A stretch of DNA of 64,000 nucleotides, taken from Pachyseris speciosa (taxonomy: Eukaryota; Cnidaria; Anthozoa; Scleractinia; Pachyseridae). The position numbers were made by a program, and so were the translations under genes. Location of the stretch: contig JAEMWC010000382.1 in the NCBI GenBank assembly GCA_016490735.1, forward strand, positions 466,001 to 530,000, in the 5' to 3' direction. The notes below the pieces were generated by a model. It did no database searches, had not been told where the DNA came from, and saw nothing but the letters and a program-made list of their open reading frames with translations. Positions 44,278 through 54,240 of this stretch are shown here, in pieces (position 1 is the first letter of the stretch; every line of letters starts with the position of its first letter).

Positions 44278-44585
44278 GTAAGATAAACTTAATAAATCGA
44301 TAAAACAAAGCTGTCTGCACTCCAGACAGTCCTCATGACACTATGATACCAAACGAAATTTTTGAACTTAATATTTACCGTTCCAGGGGCCTGTTTCGCG
44401 AAAGTATGTAGGCAACTTAACGGTCCAGAACCATATTTTGAAATCAAACCTCAAGAAAAGTAGGGCGTGTTCTGACCTCTAATGAAGTCCATTTTTTCTT
44501 TAGCTGATAATTTTACTGTATAATTTTCAAAATGTTTGAAACTCAAATCTGGAATGGAAAACATCATTTTTATACGGAAAAAGCC

Positions 44586-45660
44586 TCATTTGCATATACT
44601 TTCAACACACAAATTTGCATATGCGACTACAAAACTAGTTTTGTCTAAAAACCTCTTCAGTTGGTCGCCATGATTGTTTTGTTTTGTTGCAATTTGAATC
44701 TGAGCATACGTTATCGCAACGTACGAGCTGACTACACTATAACGATTGTATAGTTTTACTGAACTTCCCTGCTGTTGTTCCATAGCATGACGGTGTTCTT
44801 TACCGCGAATGTAGGCACTTCTCGACGTTTCGCCGACGTACTTATGTTGGCAAATCCGGCAATCCAGCTCGTACGTCACACCAGTACCGCGGCATGATCC
44901 TTTTCCACCTGTTTGACATACCATGCAGTCAGCGTTTCCGCACTTCGTCTCCTTAGAAGGGTCTGATCATTGTAATAATCTCTTGAGGGTTGTACCTGAC
45001 TGCTCGACGACCTTGATCTTAAATCCCGTCTCCTTAATTTCTCTTACAAAGCGACGTTTCAATTCTGATGCCGGTGTTGCTGGTACAAAAATGACTGTGC
45101 TGACCCCCCCCCTTCCTGTACCAGGTCTCACAACTCGCTCGTCTCTCTTGTGACCGTTGTAACTGTCTCCACCCCCTTTGTCTGTACAAATTAAAAGGTT
45201 AATGTTTCTCGCCACTCGCATCTAGCTCTACCAGGTGGTTGTAGGCGTGCAACGCTGATCATACTACTTCCGTTCGGAATTTCTGATCATAGCTAGAGTA
45301 TTGGAGACGTAACATCGTGTTGTTCACGTGACCAACAGTAATCTCCCACGGGAGCTCTCTGCTACAGTTGAGGAGGATTCTCAGCAGTTTTTGTGTGAGT
45401 ACCGTTCTTTTACAGCTCCATGGTAATGCTGATCTCGCATTGATCACGGACTTAGAAGCAACATCTTTGGCATAAAACTCGTGTAACACCACATTGACCT
45501 TCTCCTCCTGTACGTTTCCCGTCTGCCTTCCTCTCACCTTCACCCAGACCTTCAAATCCAGTGTAGGTAGTTTTCCATCCTATGCTGTGATGGATAGTCG
45601 ATCTCCAACTTGATGGACGAATGGATGCTGTTTCCAACAATTTCGCAGGAATGGAAAACA
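44586..45660 (-). pseudogene. Retroelement fragment with GIY-YIG endonuclease, Penelope-type lineage
   Basis: On the minus strand, in order: TKVWV-like and VLHEFYAKDVASKSVINARS, KRTVLTQKLLRILLNCSREL, HVNNTMLRLQYSSYDQKFR, STVIFVPATPASELKRRF, GFKIKVVEQSGTTLKRLLQ, then CMVCQTGGKGSCRG and VTYELDCRICQHKYVGETSR. The last is the start of a GIY-YIG nuclease that nicks DNA for retrotransposition. Several frameshifts separate the blocks, and RT motifs upstream are missing (a TTAA element begins at 45672). It differs from PLE 1 and 2, so a second lineage is present. Confidence 0.65.
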
Positions 45661-45671
45661 AAACAGCTTAA

Positions 45672-46793
45672 ATACCCATTTTCACCCTTGATGTATCGCG
45701 TGCTGCGACCGTTAATTCTGGAATTTCGCGTAACGCGAAATTACTCAGACTTCGAATCCCTTGTTTTATCGCATCGTGAACAAATCTCCAAATTTGTGGC
45801 CGTAAATATGTTCTCTGTTTATTCTTCTTCATTTTCCTTGCATTATTTTTGGAACAATTTAAATATATGTACATTTTGGCCCGTGTAAACTCCATAGAGT
45901 CAGTGTGCAGTTTATCGTGGCAGTAGTCGGTTGCGGTAACTTCGCAGCGTTGTTTTATATCAAACGGTGAGGTACAAGGACGATTTACAGAGACTCGTTG
46001 TAAAAGTTTGGTGCGTTTTACCTCAGAGCTTTCAAGAATTTGCTGAGCTTGTTGGAGCTGACTCTGCGATTTGAAAACTGATTTGATGGCGAGTATTAAA
46101 AATTTTACTTGGCTGAACAACTGAACAACTTTTTAGTGTTTTTAATCCGATTTTGTCACTATGTCTCTCTATCGACTGCTATTTTTTTGCTCCATCGAGC
46201 ATTCTAGCTTTACGTTCAGTTTGCAGCTTGCCTAAACTGCGTGAAAATTAATTTCTCTTTCTCGCCGAGATGATCGATAAGGACCACACCGCTTTTGTTT
46301 CCTTCCGTGTTTTAAATCGGAGCTCAAAGTTTTCATCCTTTTGTCAAGCCGCATGGTCGACTGTATTTTAAACACAATCAATATAAAGCGAAAGGACAGG
46401 ATAATTGAATGAGAACGTACGAGTATTTTTTTACTGCAAATTAGAACCCATTACCCGACAACAGGAGCTGCCGACAATAAATGTTTTCTTGTGGATATTT
46501 TATCACCATTTTCGCCACATAATCAACGAGTTTTATCAATAACGGATCGTTCAATACTTTGCTGTTTGATTTTAAACCTGTGAACGGATTGTTCACGGTT
46601 TTAATGAAGAAATATGCAAGTTGAATTTGTAGCCATTTGCTTTGATAAACTGGGCACAAGCGACAACTCGGCGTGATGAACCAGATCAAAAGCCACATAA
46701 AAATAATTGACCAATCAGAGGCGTCATTTAACAATGGCGCGACTTCAAAACAAAAACAAACGACCGCGTTGGATCAAGGTTGATAATGGGCCT
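45672..46793. mobile_element. TTAA element, CACCCTTGAT family, copy 1
   Basis: Left ATACCCATTTTCACCCTTGA and right TCAAGGTTGATAATGGGCCT are inverted repeats flanked by TTAA (45668-45671, 46794-46797). Interior blocks (TTCGCAGCGTTG, TCGTGAACAAATCTCC, AATGGTTCATCACGC-like) match the copy at 60322-61224 in the opposite orientation. No transposase frame. Confidence 0.8.
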
Positions 46794-46880
46794 TTAACGG
46801 GCCCGGTAATTACCGGGAGCTTCGAGAAACGGGCCCCTTACCATTTGCATCGCCGGAAAAGATAAAATCCAAAACAAATA

Positions 46881-47000
46881 TGTTATTCACCGGCTGGGGG
46901 GTCCGTTTAGGGAAAAACTGTGCCCGAGGTCTTGAGTACGTTCTCAAGGTCGAGGGCACAGTTTTTCCCTATACGAGCCGACCTAAGCCGGTGAATAACA
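46881..47000. mobile_element. 120-bp hairpin MITE
   Basis: TGTTATTCACCGGCT and GGGAAAAACTGTGCCC, CTTGAG are mirrored by CTCAAG, GGGCACAGTTTTTCCC and AGCCGGTGAATAACA around a TACGTT loop. Almost the whole element folds on itself. Confidence 0.85.
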
Positions 47001-47009
47001 GATTTTTTT

Positions 47010-48430
47010 CTGATGTTTTTTTTTTCTGAAGATGAAGAAGGAAAACTCAAAAACTTGCAAAAACTCTCTCTACGCGCGGTACCTCACACTGTCACAGTTT
47101 AAGTTTAGCTTATAAAACAGCTGTACGCAAATTTCAGAGAAAAATGCTAGACTAACAATAAAACAAAACCTAAAATATATCTTGGAGCAAAATATGATAA
47201 AAAACACTGATGTTTCATAGCAAGCACAGGGAAATATACCGACCAAACTAAACAATGATGTTTGAAAAATGCATTGTTGACAATGAAATCACGCTTTCAA
47301 AATCGGTTTTAACGAAAATTCTTAAACACGAGGGATACATTAAGCGAAAAATACTTGAACATCTCAGTCTCTGCCTTCATATCCTATTATTTCAAGTATT
47401 TATCTTTGTTCCTCTTCAAGGCCTTCAGAAATCAATGCTAAAATAAGAAAACTACGCAAGAAAAACATGTTGACATTAGTTCACGCAAACTGCACACCGT
47501 CGCTATGTGTTTGTTTGACCATTCTCGCTACGAATCATATTTTCTTAAATGAAGGAAATTGGAACAAGATTAGAAATAGAGCTCCAAAGAAAATAACGGA
47601 TATCAACCGAAACACTGACCTCAAAAGACTGCTCTGCAGTTAGTCGTTTTAAGTTAAACGGCCGATATCAACAGTTCTCGAAAAACAATAACTTGAAAAA
47701 CCAGCAGTGTTGTTAACAAAATCAAGTAAATACTCACTTTTTGAGGAATAACCAGGGCTTTTACTCCACTGCTGTTTTTCCATCGATTTGCAAAGTTTTG
47801 TAAGCGAAAAGTTGTACTTTAAGATAAAAAATCCAACATTTCGTCGCGCCGTAGTAAAATAATTTTACTTCAATATTTCTCGCCAATTCCGGAGAGGCAA
47901 GCCAGACCGGATGGAAAAAAGCTGGACTGGCTAAGAGCGCATTATTAGCCAATCAGAAGGATTTAGGATTCCGGCCGTGTGAGATGCTCCAGAAAAAAAG
48001 GTCTTTGATTTTGTGCTTAGATGAAATTAAAAGGAAGTCATTTTGTCCAGCCAAGATTAAAATGCTTTGATGGTTGCTAATCAACTTCAATCTTTTTGAT
48101 GGCAACGTCACTTCATGTTTTGTGATAGGTATGTGCTGTATAATGAGCATTACTCTGTTATAAAGATAAAGCTAAAGGGTAGTAAACTGATAAATGGGGA
48201 AGGGTTTGGTCGGTCTTAGTCAAATGGGGAATCATTGGTACCGAGTATGTTGTGCACCACATTCGGTGCCAAAACGGTTATTATCTCAGTAGTTAAAAGA
48301 GAAGCAGAGCTGAAGTACACGTTACGGCGTCGGACGAAACGAAACACTCCTCAATGAGCCTTTTTCCATTATAGGTGGTGGGGGAATGTTTTTAGACTAA
48401 ACAGAGAGGTTTAAGTTTACGCGCATTTGA
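47010..48430. other. No supported gene; intron sequence
   Basis: Intron of the fibrinogen-like gene. Only short shadow frames; no element with clear ends. Confidence 0.4.
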
Positions 48431-48500
48431 TCATATGCTCATGTGAATTTGCGCGTTAGAAATAATAAAATTGTTATTGTTATCGTTATCGTCATTGTTA
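48431..48500. repeat. LINE/SINE-like 3' tail
   Basis: ATTTGCGCGTTAGAAATAATAAAATTGTTATTG resembles the trinucleotide-tailed 3' end of a non-LTR element. The coding part is absent. Confidence 0.35.
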
Positions 48501-48703
48501 TTAAGTTTTTTGGACTTTTCAAAGGTTTTTCGATAGTCTGTGGCGGTTGGTAAGGTTAAAGGTTTGCCAGTTTCTACCAGAAGGAACGCTCCCAAAACCC
48601 TGGATATTGCCTCTAATCTTTCTAGTGCTGTAAGAACCTGCAGCTGAGTTGAAATCAAAGAATGTAGTTTCAGTTATTACTGCTGTAATGTTGTCCTTTG
48701 CAG

Positions 48704-49024
48704 GCTTTGGTTGTTCTGTACGAGAAGGGACAGGAATTGCGTTATCTCAAGTTTAACGCCTCCAGTGAAGACAACATCAGTTGGTTTTCGCAACACACCC
48801 TGGTTTCGTCCTCTTGGAATGACTTGGAAACTACCAACTCGTTTCGGCAGTTTGCTATCAAGGGAGATGCTGCAGCTCAGCGTTCTTTTGAGATTATCAA
48901 AACGTACGACAGTTGTCCAAAAGATGTTGGTTGGTTGGTGATTACCAGAAGTAAGAGCGCCTGCTCCTGGGAAAAACGGCGTCCTCATCCTAATATCATT
49001 TACAGCAAGGAGAACAGCCGATGA
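48704..49024 (+). CDS. Fibrinogen-like domain, last exon
   Basis: Acceptor CCTTTGCAG/GC continues in phase 0 as ALVVLYEKGQELRYLKFNAS, NISWFSQHTLVSSSWNDLET, FRQFAIKGDAAAQRSFEI, YDSCPKDVGWLVIT and CSWEKRRPHPNIIYSKENSR, with TGA at 49022-49024. This matches the second half of an anthozoan fibrinogen-like domain as I recall it. From memory relatives run 20-30 residues further, and a donor-like GTGAGT follows at 49034, so the stop may be a truncation or the last part may sit in another exon. Confidence 0.8.
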   Translation, partial: ALVVLYEKGQELRYLKFNASSEDNISWFSQHTLVSSSWNDLETTNSFRQFAIKGDAAAQRSFEIIKTYDSCPKDVGWLVITRSKSACSWEKRRPHPNIIYSKENSR

Positions 49025-49169
49025 ACGGAGTTGGTGAGTAAAACATTTTGTTTTTCAATTGTAAGAGCTTCGCCTTTGTATTGCATGCGCCCCATATGCT
49101 CAAGATCGCGTGTACGGCCGTTAAGTCTCGATTTCCTACTCAACTTTGTCACTCCCGAACACAAACATA

Positions 49170-49853
49170 ACATAGCATATCATAACATAACTACATAATA
49201 TTAAGAAAGCGCTTAAGTCAATGTTTGAATTCCTTCACGCTTCCAGCTTCGACCACAGATATCGGCAAATTGTTCCATTCACTCACCATGCGAACGGAGA
49301 AGGAATACTTAAATGTGTTACTCTTTGTTAACTCGGTGGATAATTAGTAAGGGTGGTTAGCACGAATGGATTTACACTTTGTAAATTCGAAAAAGTCATC
49401 AGATATGAGATCATTTAAACCAGAAATTGACTTGTAGCACTCCACAAGGGAAAGATACAATCTCCGTGCTTCTAATGTAGGCCACTGTAAATTATTTTAG
49501 CGATCTTCATAGGCCATTTCTCTGTGTTTTTGGCCAAGGGCGAGACGGGAGGCTCTACTTTGAACATTTTCTAAGAGTGATATATTTATGGATGAATGCG
49601 GATTCCAGACCGGGGCAGCATATTCAATCACAGGGCGCACAAGGGATTTATACAACGTTGAGAAAGCCTCAGGATTCGAGGGGCCCAGCGTTCTGTAAAC
49701 CTGGAACCTATTCTTGGCCAAACAATCGGGTGGTTTAGAACTCGTATTAAACACTCGTCCCTGACAGAAAGCGGTTGCTTCAGTTTGTGGATGGCTTTGA
49801 TTTGGCGTCGAACTCAAAGCAATAGGAAGCAATAATAGAGGCTTCAGTTGCAA
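49170..49853 (-). pseudogene. CR1/L2-like LINE, C-terminal reverse transcriptase fragment
   Basis: On the minus strand TLYKSLVRPVIEYAAPVWNP, INISLLENVQSRASRLALGQ, then (after a stop) RRLYLSLVECYKSISGLND and TFKYSFSVRMVSEWNNLP are the conserved tail of CR1/Jockey-type ORF2 proteins. Two or three stops; no catalytic core left. It lies just downstream of the last fibrinogen-like exon. Confidence 0.75.
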
Positions 49854-49869
49854 CTCGTCTAAGAGTACT

Positions 49870-51575
49870 TCTCTGCCTTTTCTTACCCTATCCCATTTAA
49901 AATTCTCTCATGTAAGGGATGGGAGAGGTGCTCGCTTGTGCTCGTTATACAGTCGTGTCTGGGGAATAAGCCTTTCAAACAGAAAAAAAAATTGCTTATA
50001 TTAGGATACATCTCCAAAATCAGTGATTGCAGTTTTTTTCCGCATCATAAAGGACAAACGTTTTCATTGTCCTAGGCCGTTATGTGCCAATTTTGTCTTT
50101 CCAGCGGCGATTTTTGCCATGCACCTAATGTATATTTTTCTTACGTGCTTCAGATAAAATCGGCTTTGCGGATGTCTTTGCCGTGTACCTCCGTTGATGA
50201 CGTATCGGGACAACCAGAAGTCGTTTTTGAAGCTTGCGACAGTCGTGGGAGTAGGCAATGTTGAATGGCGAGTGCTGCAAATTGGCTTTATACATGTAAT
50301 CAATGTCTCCAAGTTGCTCAGTAATTCATAGCCAGAAATCCCATACAAGATGACCTCCAAAATGGTCGCAAGCATGCGCAGAGCATGGACATGCGGATTT
50401 AACATGGCGACGAAATATAAAGGAAATTAATGAAAATAAAATTGTTTTGCATTTTTGTGGCGTAGCCGCAAAAAGTTCGGTATTTTACATGATTGCAATA
50501 GACAGAGTCAAGTTTAATCCATGTTTTAGTGGAAAAAAGTGAGAAAAAACTAGTTTTAGATGGTGCGTTTTTGATCGAAATAACCTCATAAAATAGCCAC
50601 ACTTTCCTCTCAATGTTCATTTAAATAGGTTACCTTCGTGGTTTTCTTAGTCTTCTACGAGAAAACAACTGCATCAAATCGTTTTTGCACAATCCCATCT
50701 AAATAATAAGAAATAAAACTTCCAAAAAAGATCTTTTTGGCTCCAAAAAACATCCAATACTGACATTTTCGAGAAATGTGAGATGAGCCGAGATGATGCC
50801 ATTATTGTGGAAAAATGCACCTTCAAGAAGTTTGTTTTCTTTCCACTCCGGTCGCCATTTTCTTTAACGTGTTTTCAGTGGTCAGTTGAATTCCCCATAA
50901 CAATTTAGATACTTGATATATGATGAACAGGCTGAATTTCGAAAAATAGCGGGAACCTCGAAGTAAGTATGGAAGGAAGTACAGGAAAATATTCACAGAT
51001 CCCAAGTTTGATGTAACACCAATTAAATCATTTGAAATTTGGTGAATTGATTTTGCGGACATATTTCGATCACGTATCCTTAAAACAGTTAGCGCAGCTA
51101 AGAGCATGTAAACAACAATAGCCTTCATTTGTCCGCCCGCCATGTTGAATATCAAAATATACGCGCCCGCCGTTCATTCCGCTGACTGTCTTGGATTTCT
51201 GGCTATGATTCTTGGGGCCTTGATTATTACTCCTTCACAAAGTCTTTCAGAGGTGTAGTTCCGGCAAGTGATATGCTCAAGGTAAAAAGAGAAAATTGAT
51301 TTTAATGTGGCTCTTGATTCCTTCCGATGATGTTATTGGAAACGTCGTAAACGGTTCCAGCTGATAGGCTAGTTTCGAATTGTGGGAGGACAAAAGAGCC
51401 AAGTAGAGTTTCAGGGGAATAATTTGCATTTTCTTTTGTCAAAAACGATTTTGCTGACCTTTATTTATCGATCTATTGTAGACTTTCTGAAAATCAAATT
51501 TTTGCTACCAAACTTTTCCAGTCAAAAAAGCTTGTCAAACGCGAAAATTTCCTGGAGTTTTGAGAAACGCACGCC
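49870..51575. other. No supported gene
   Basis: Short unrecognisable frames only, and no splice-bounded exon that I can defend. Confidence 0.4.
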
Positions 51576-51603
51576 AGATGATAATAATAACAACAACAAT
51601 AAT

Positions 51604-51660
<57 letters not shown>
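51576..51660. repeat. (ATA/AAC)n microsatellite
   Basis: About 85 bp of AAT/ATA repeats with an AAC start. It may be a non-LTR tail but has no body attached. A second A/T-rich plus AAC run is at 52032-52076. Confidence 0.85.
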
Positions 51661-51661
<1 letters not shown>

Positions 51662-53280
51662 TGGTTTCATTGAGCTGAAATTAGCTGTTTTTATAAGACG
51701 TTGTTGTGGCGACTGTTTCGTCAAGAAAATGCCCATTATTTAGGCTCTCATAAGATCCTAACTTCTTTTCCAACAAGGCCATAAATCACGCAAAAACGAC
51801 ATATTGTATTAGAAGGTAGAGTCCTTGATATAGTGTAAGCTGATTACGAGTGACGGAATTGATCCATCAAAGTAAATTTGGGACTGGTAAGTGCTAAAAA
51901 CCGTTACAAGCCACCTCAAATAGTACACAGAAAGCATATAACTGTCTATGAACACAGTACCTATTTGCTAATTCAAATATTGACTTAGGCGTAGTGTAGT
52001 ATATCGTGTAGTATATATTCATTTTGCTTTTAATAATAATAATAATAATAATAATAACAACAACAACAACAACAGTGAACAGAGACATTTTTAGCAATTT
52101 TAGTTTATTTATGATATATTATATATTATACTAGCTACAGAGTTGTTAGCCTTAGGGCCTGCTGGGTTACGTTCGACGCCCCAGGTTGGCTGGATAGGGA
52201 TCCATATGGCATCCATACGTTTTCACTGTCATAATAATAACTGCATCAGACAACCTGAATGTTTAGTTCTGATTCCTAAAGGCGAAATATGTTATGCTCT
52301 TTTATTTATACAGTTAACAGCTGGATAAACGAAGTAAAATGGTAGCAATAAAATACTCGTAATTAGCACCGTTGTTTGTTTGTCGTGCATTTGTTTAGAA
52401 AACTACGTAGTTTGCCACATATTTGCTTGATTTTAGTGAAATGAATAATTGATTTCTCATAAAGGCTTTCCTGCAACGATCTTATTTAAATATTATTCTC
52501 AAAATAATGCATGTGAACTAGAATCCTCACTCTTCAAACTAAAATGTTAAATGGGAGATTAATTTTGTCCTGTTGTGTGCTGTTAGTCACCCAAAAAGGT
52601 TTCAAAAGGTTTCTTTGTAGAGCAATACAAATGAACTACCCTTTCAGTAGCCAGGCAATAAAAAAACTAGGTGTAAGTAAAAGAGTGAACACTAATTTTA
52701 TGAAACCTAGCTATATATTGAAATGGAGATTATCACAGCGAATCACGGTAGTGGGGCGTACTGTTAAGTGAAAGGGGTTTTCAACTAATAAACGACGCGT
52801 GTTTCTCCCATCTTTGTGTTTAATTCCGTTTCGTTCGAAATCAAAATTCAGAACGATTTATAAGCAGCTCTCTAACTCAGTAATCTAACTCACTGCATGT
52901 GGTTGAATAACATTAAAAAAGAACAAAAAAATAACAAAAAAACGGAGCCCATTGCCATGTTTCCTTGACTTGTGGCCTTATGGCCAGAGAGCAGAGTTCC
53001 TTCCTCCCGCCCCAAGTAAATAGGTTCGTCATCACATGCATGGGCATTTTGCACCCTTTCCCCCATCAGCCCCTCCTCCAATGTAAATTACGGCTCAGTT
53101 CTTGCACATTTCAGTCCTATCGGCTGCAAGGAGCCAGGATACTTTGAGGTTTCTGATCATGGCATGGTTTTCTGATCATCTCTAAAAAAGGGTACGCAGC
53201 ATGGCCGCCACGAAATTTCAGCTCTTGCAAGTTTTGTTTTGTTTCTACGCTTTGGCCCGCTTTCACCAGCTTTTGTGCCC
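51661..53280. other. No supported gene
   Basis: Apart from the AAT/AAC run at 52032-52076, only shadow frames are visible. Confidence 0.4.
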
Positions 53281-53284
53281 TTAA

Positions 53285-53735
53285 GCCCTGGCCAAACGCT
53301 CGCAACATTTCAACGCAACATCCTGCAACATTGTTGCATCATGTTGTGACGATGTTGTGAAGGGGCCGGCCAAACGCACGCAACATTTCAACCCAACATT
53401 TTACGGGTTGTCGATTTTTATGTGCCAACACCATCCAACATGTTGCAACATATAGCAACAGGGTGGCCAAACGTGTGTTCTGGCGCTTTGAAATAGCAAA
53501 TGGACCTAGCGCGCATGCCCTAGTGCAACAATGTTGCGTGAATGTGGCCAAACGAGTACAACATCATGCAACATCCAAAATGTTGCACGAAAAATTTGAC
53601 CATTTTCAAATTTGAGCCAACACCATCCAACATGTTGCCACATATTGCAACACGGCGGCCAAACGTGTGCAACATGTTGTGCCCAACAATGTTGCAAGAT
53701 GTTGCGTTGAAATGTTGCGAGCGTTTGGCCGGGGC
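53285..53735. mobile_element. TTAA-flanked MITE, GGCCAAACG family
   Basis: Termini GCCCTGGCCAAACGCTCGCA with ACATTTCAACGCAACATC are inverted at the right as GATGTTGCGTTGAAATGT and GCGAGCGTTTGGCCGGGGC; over 50 bp match. TTAA flanks both sides (53281-53284, 53736-53739). The terminal module GGCCAAACG-N-GCAACATG recurs inside at least three more times in both orientations (near 53371, 53463, 53548, 53650). No coding frame. Confidence 0.9.
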
Positions 53736-53773
53736 TTAATGAAGGTACAACTAGCCAAGATGTTTTATATTGG

Positions 53774-54240
53774 GTGGGCTTTTATCGCCATGGCCTGGTT
53801 TTTAACGACGTTTTGGTTCGTTCATTTATTTGGCTCAGTCATCCGTCGCCAGTCACGCGGAACATGGCTCCAAATGGTTTTTCTTCATCCAATTCGCCGT
53901 CTGCAAAATGGACTAAGCATGGTCAAATTGTGTTGTTGGTTCCGGGGCATGACCCGCCTATTGACATTACTATTTTTATCGATATCCAGTCACAACCTGG
54001 TCCTTATACTTCTGATATTCGATCTGCTGCACTTTTGCATTTAGATCAACATCAAGGGAACTCAACCGGAACTATGCTAATTCCTGAAAATACTCAAACG
54101 CTCCTCTATTACTCCAGAAACCAGCTATTGGATCTTCTTCTACTTTCGAAGGTCAGTCGACACTGTTTACCACGCTCAAAGAATGCGGGATTTTTCGCTA
54201 CAGGGGTACGAGAGGCGGCAGGAAAAAAATACCTACCATC
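53774..54240 (+). pseudogene. LINE N-terminal region with 2A-like remnant
   Basis: The frame from 53774 contains FIDIQSQPGP (DIQSQPGP at 53981-54004), a degenerate form of the D-x-E-x-NPGP ribosome-skipping motif known at the start of some LINE proteins. At least one frameshift near 54140-54190 separates it from the endonuclease frame, which upstream reads CGIFRYRGTRGGRKKIPTIL. Confidence 0.5.

Noticed and set aside
51382..51678. Poly-Asn protein
   Set aside because: Produced by the (AAT)n microsatellite.
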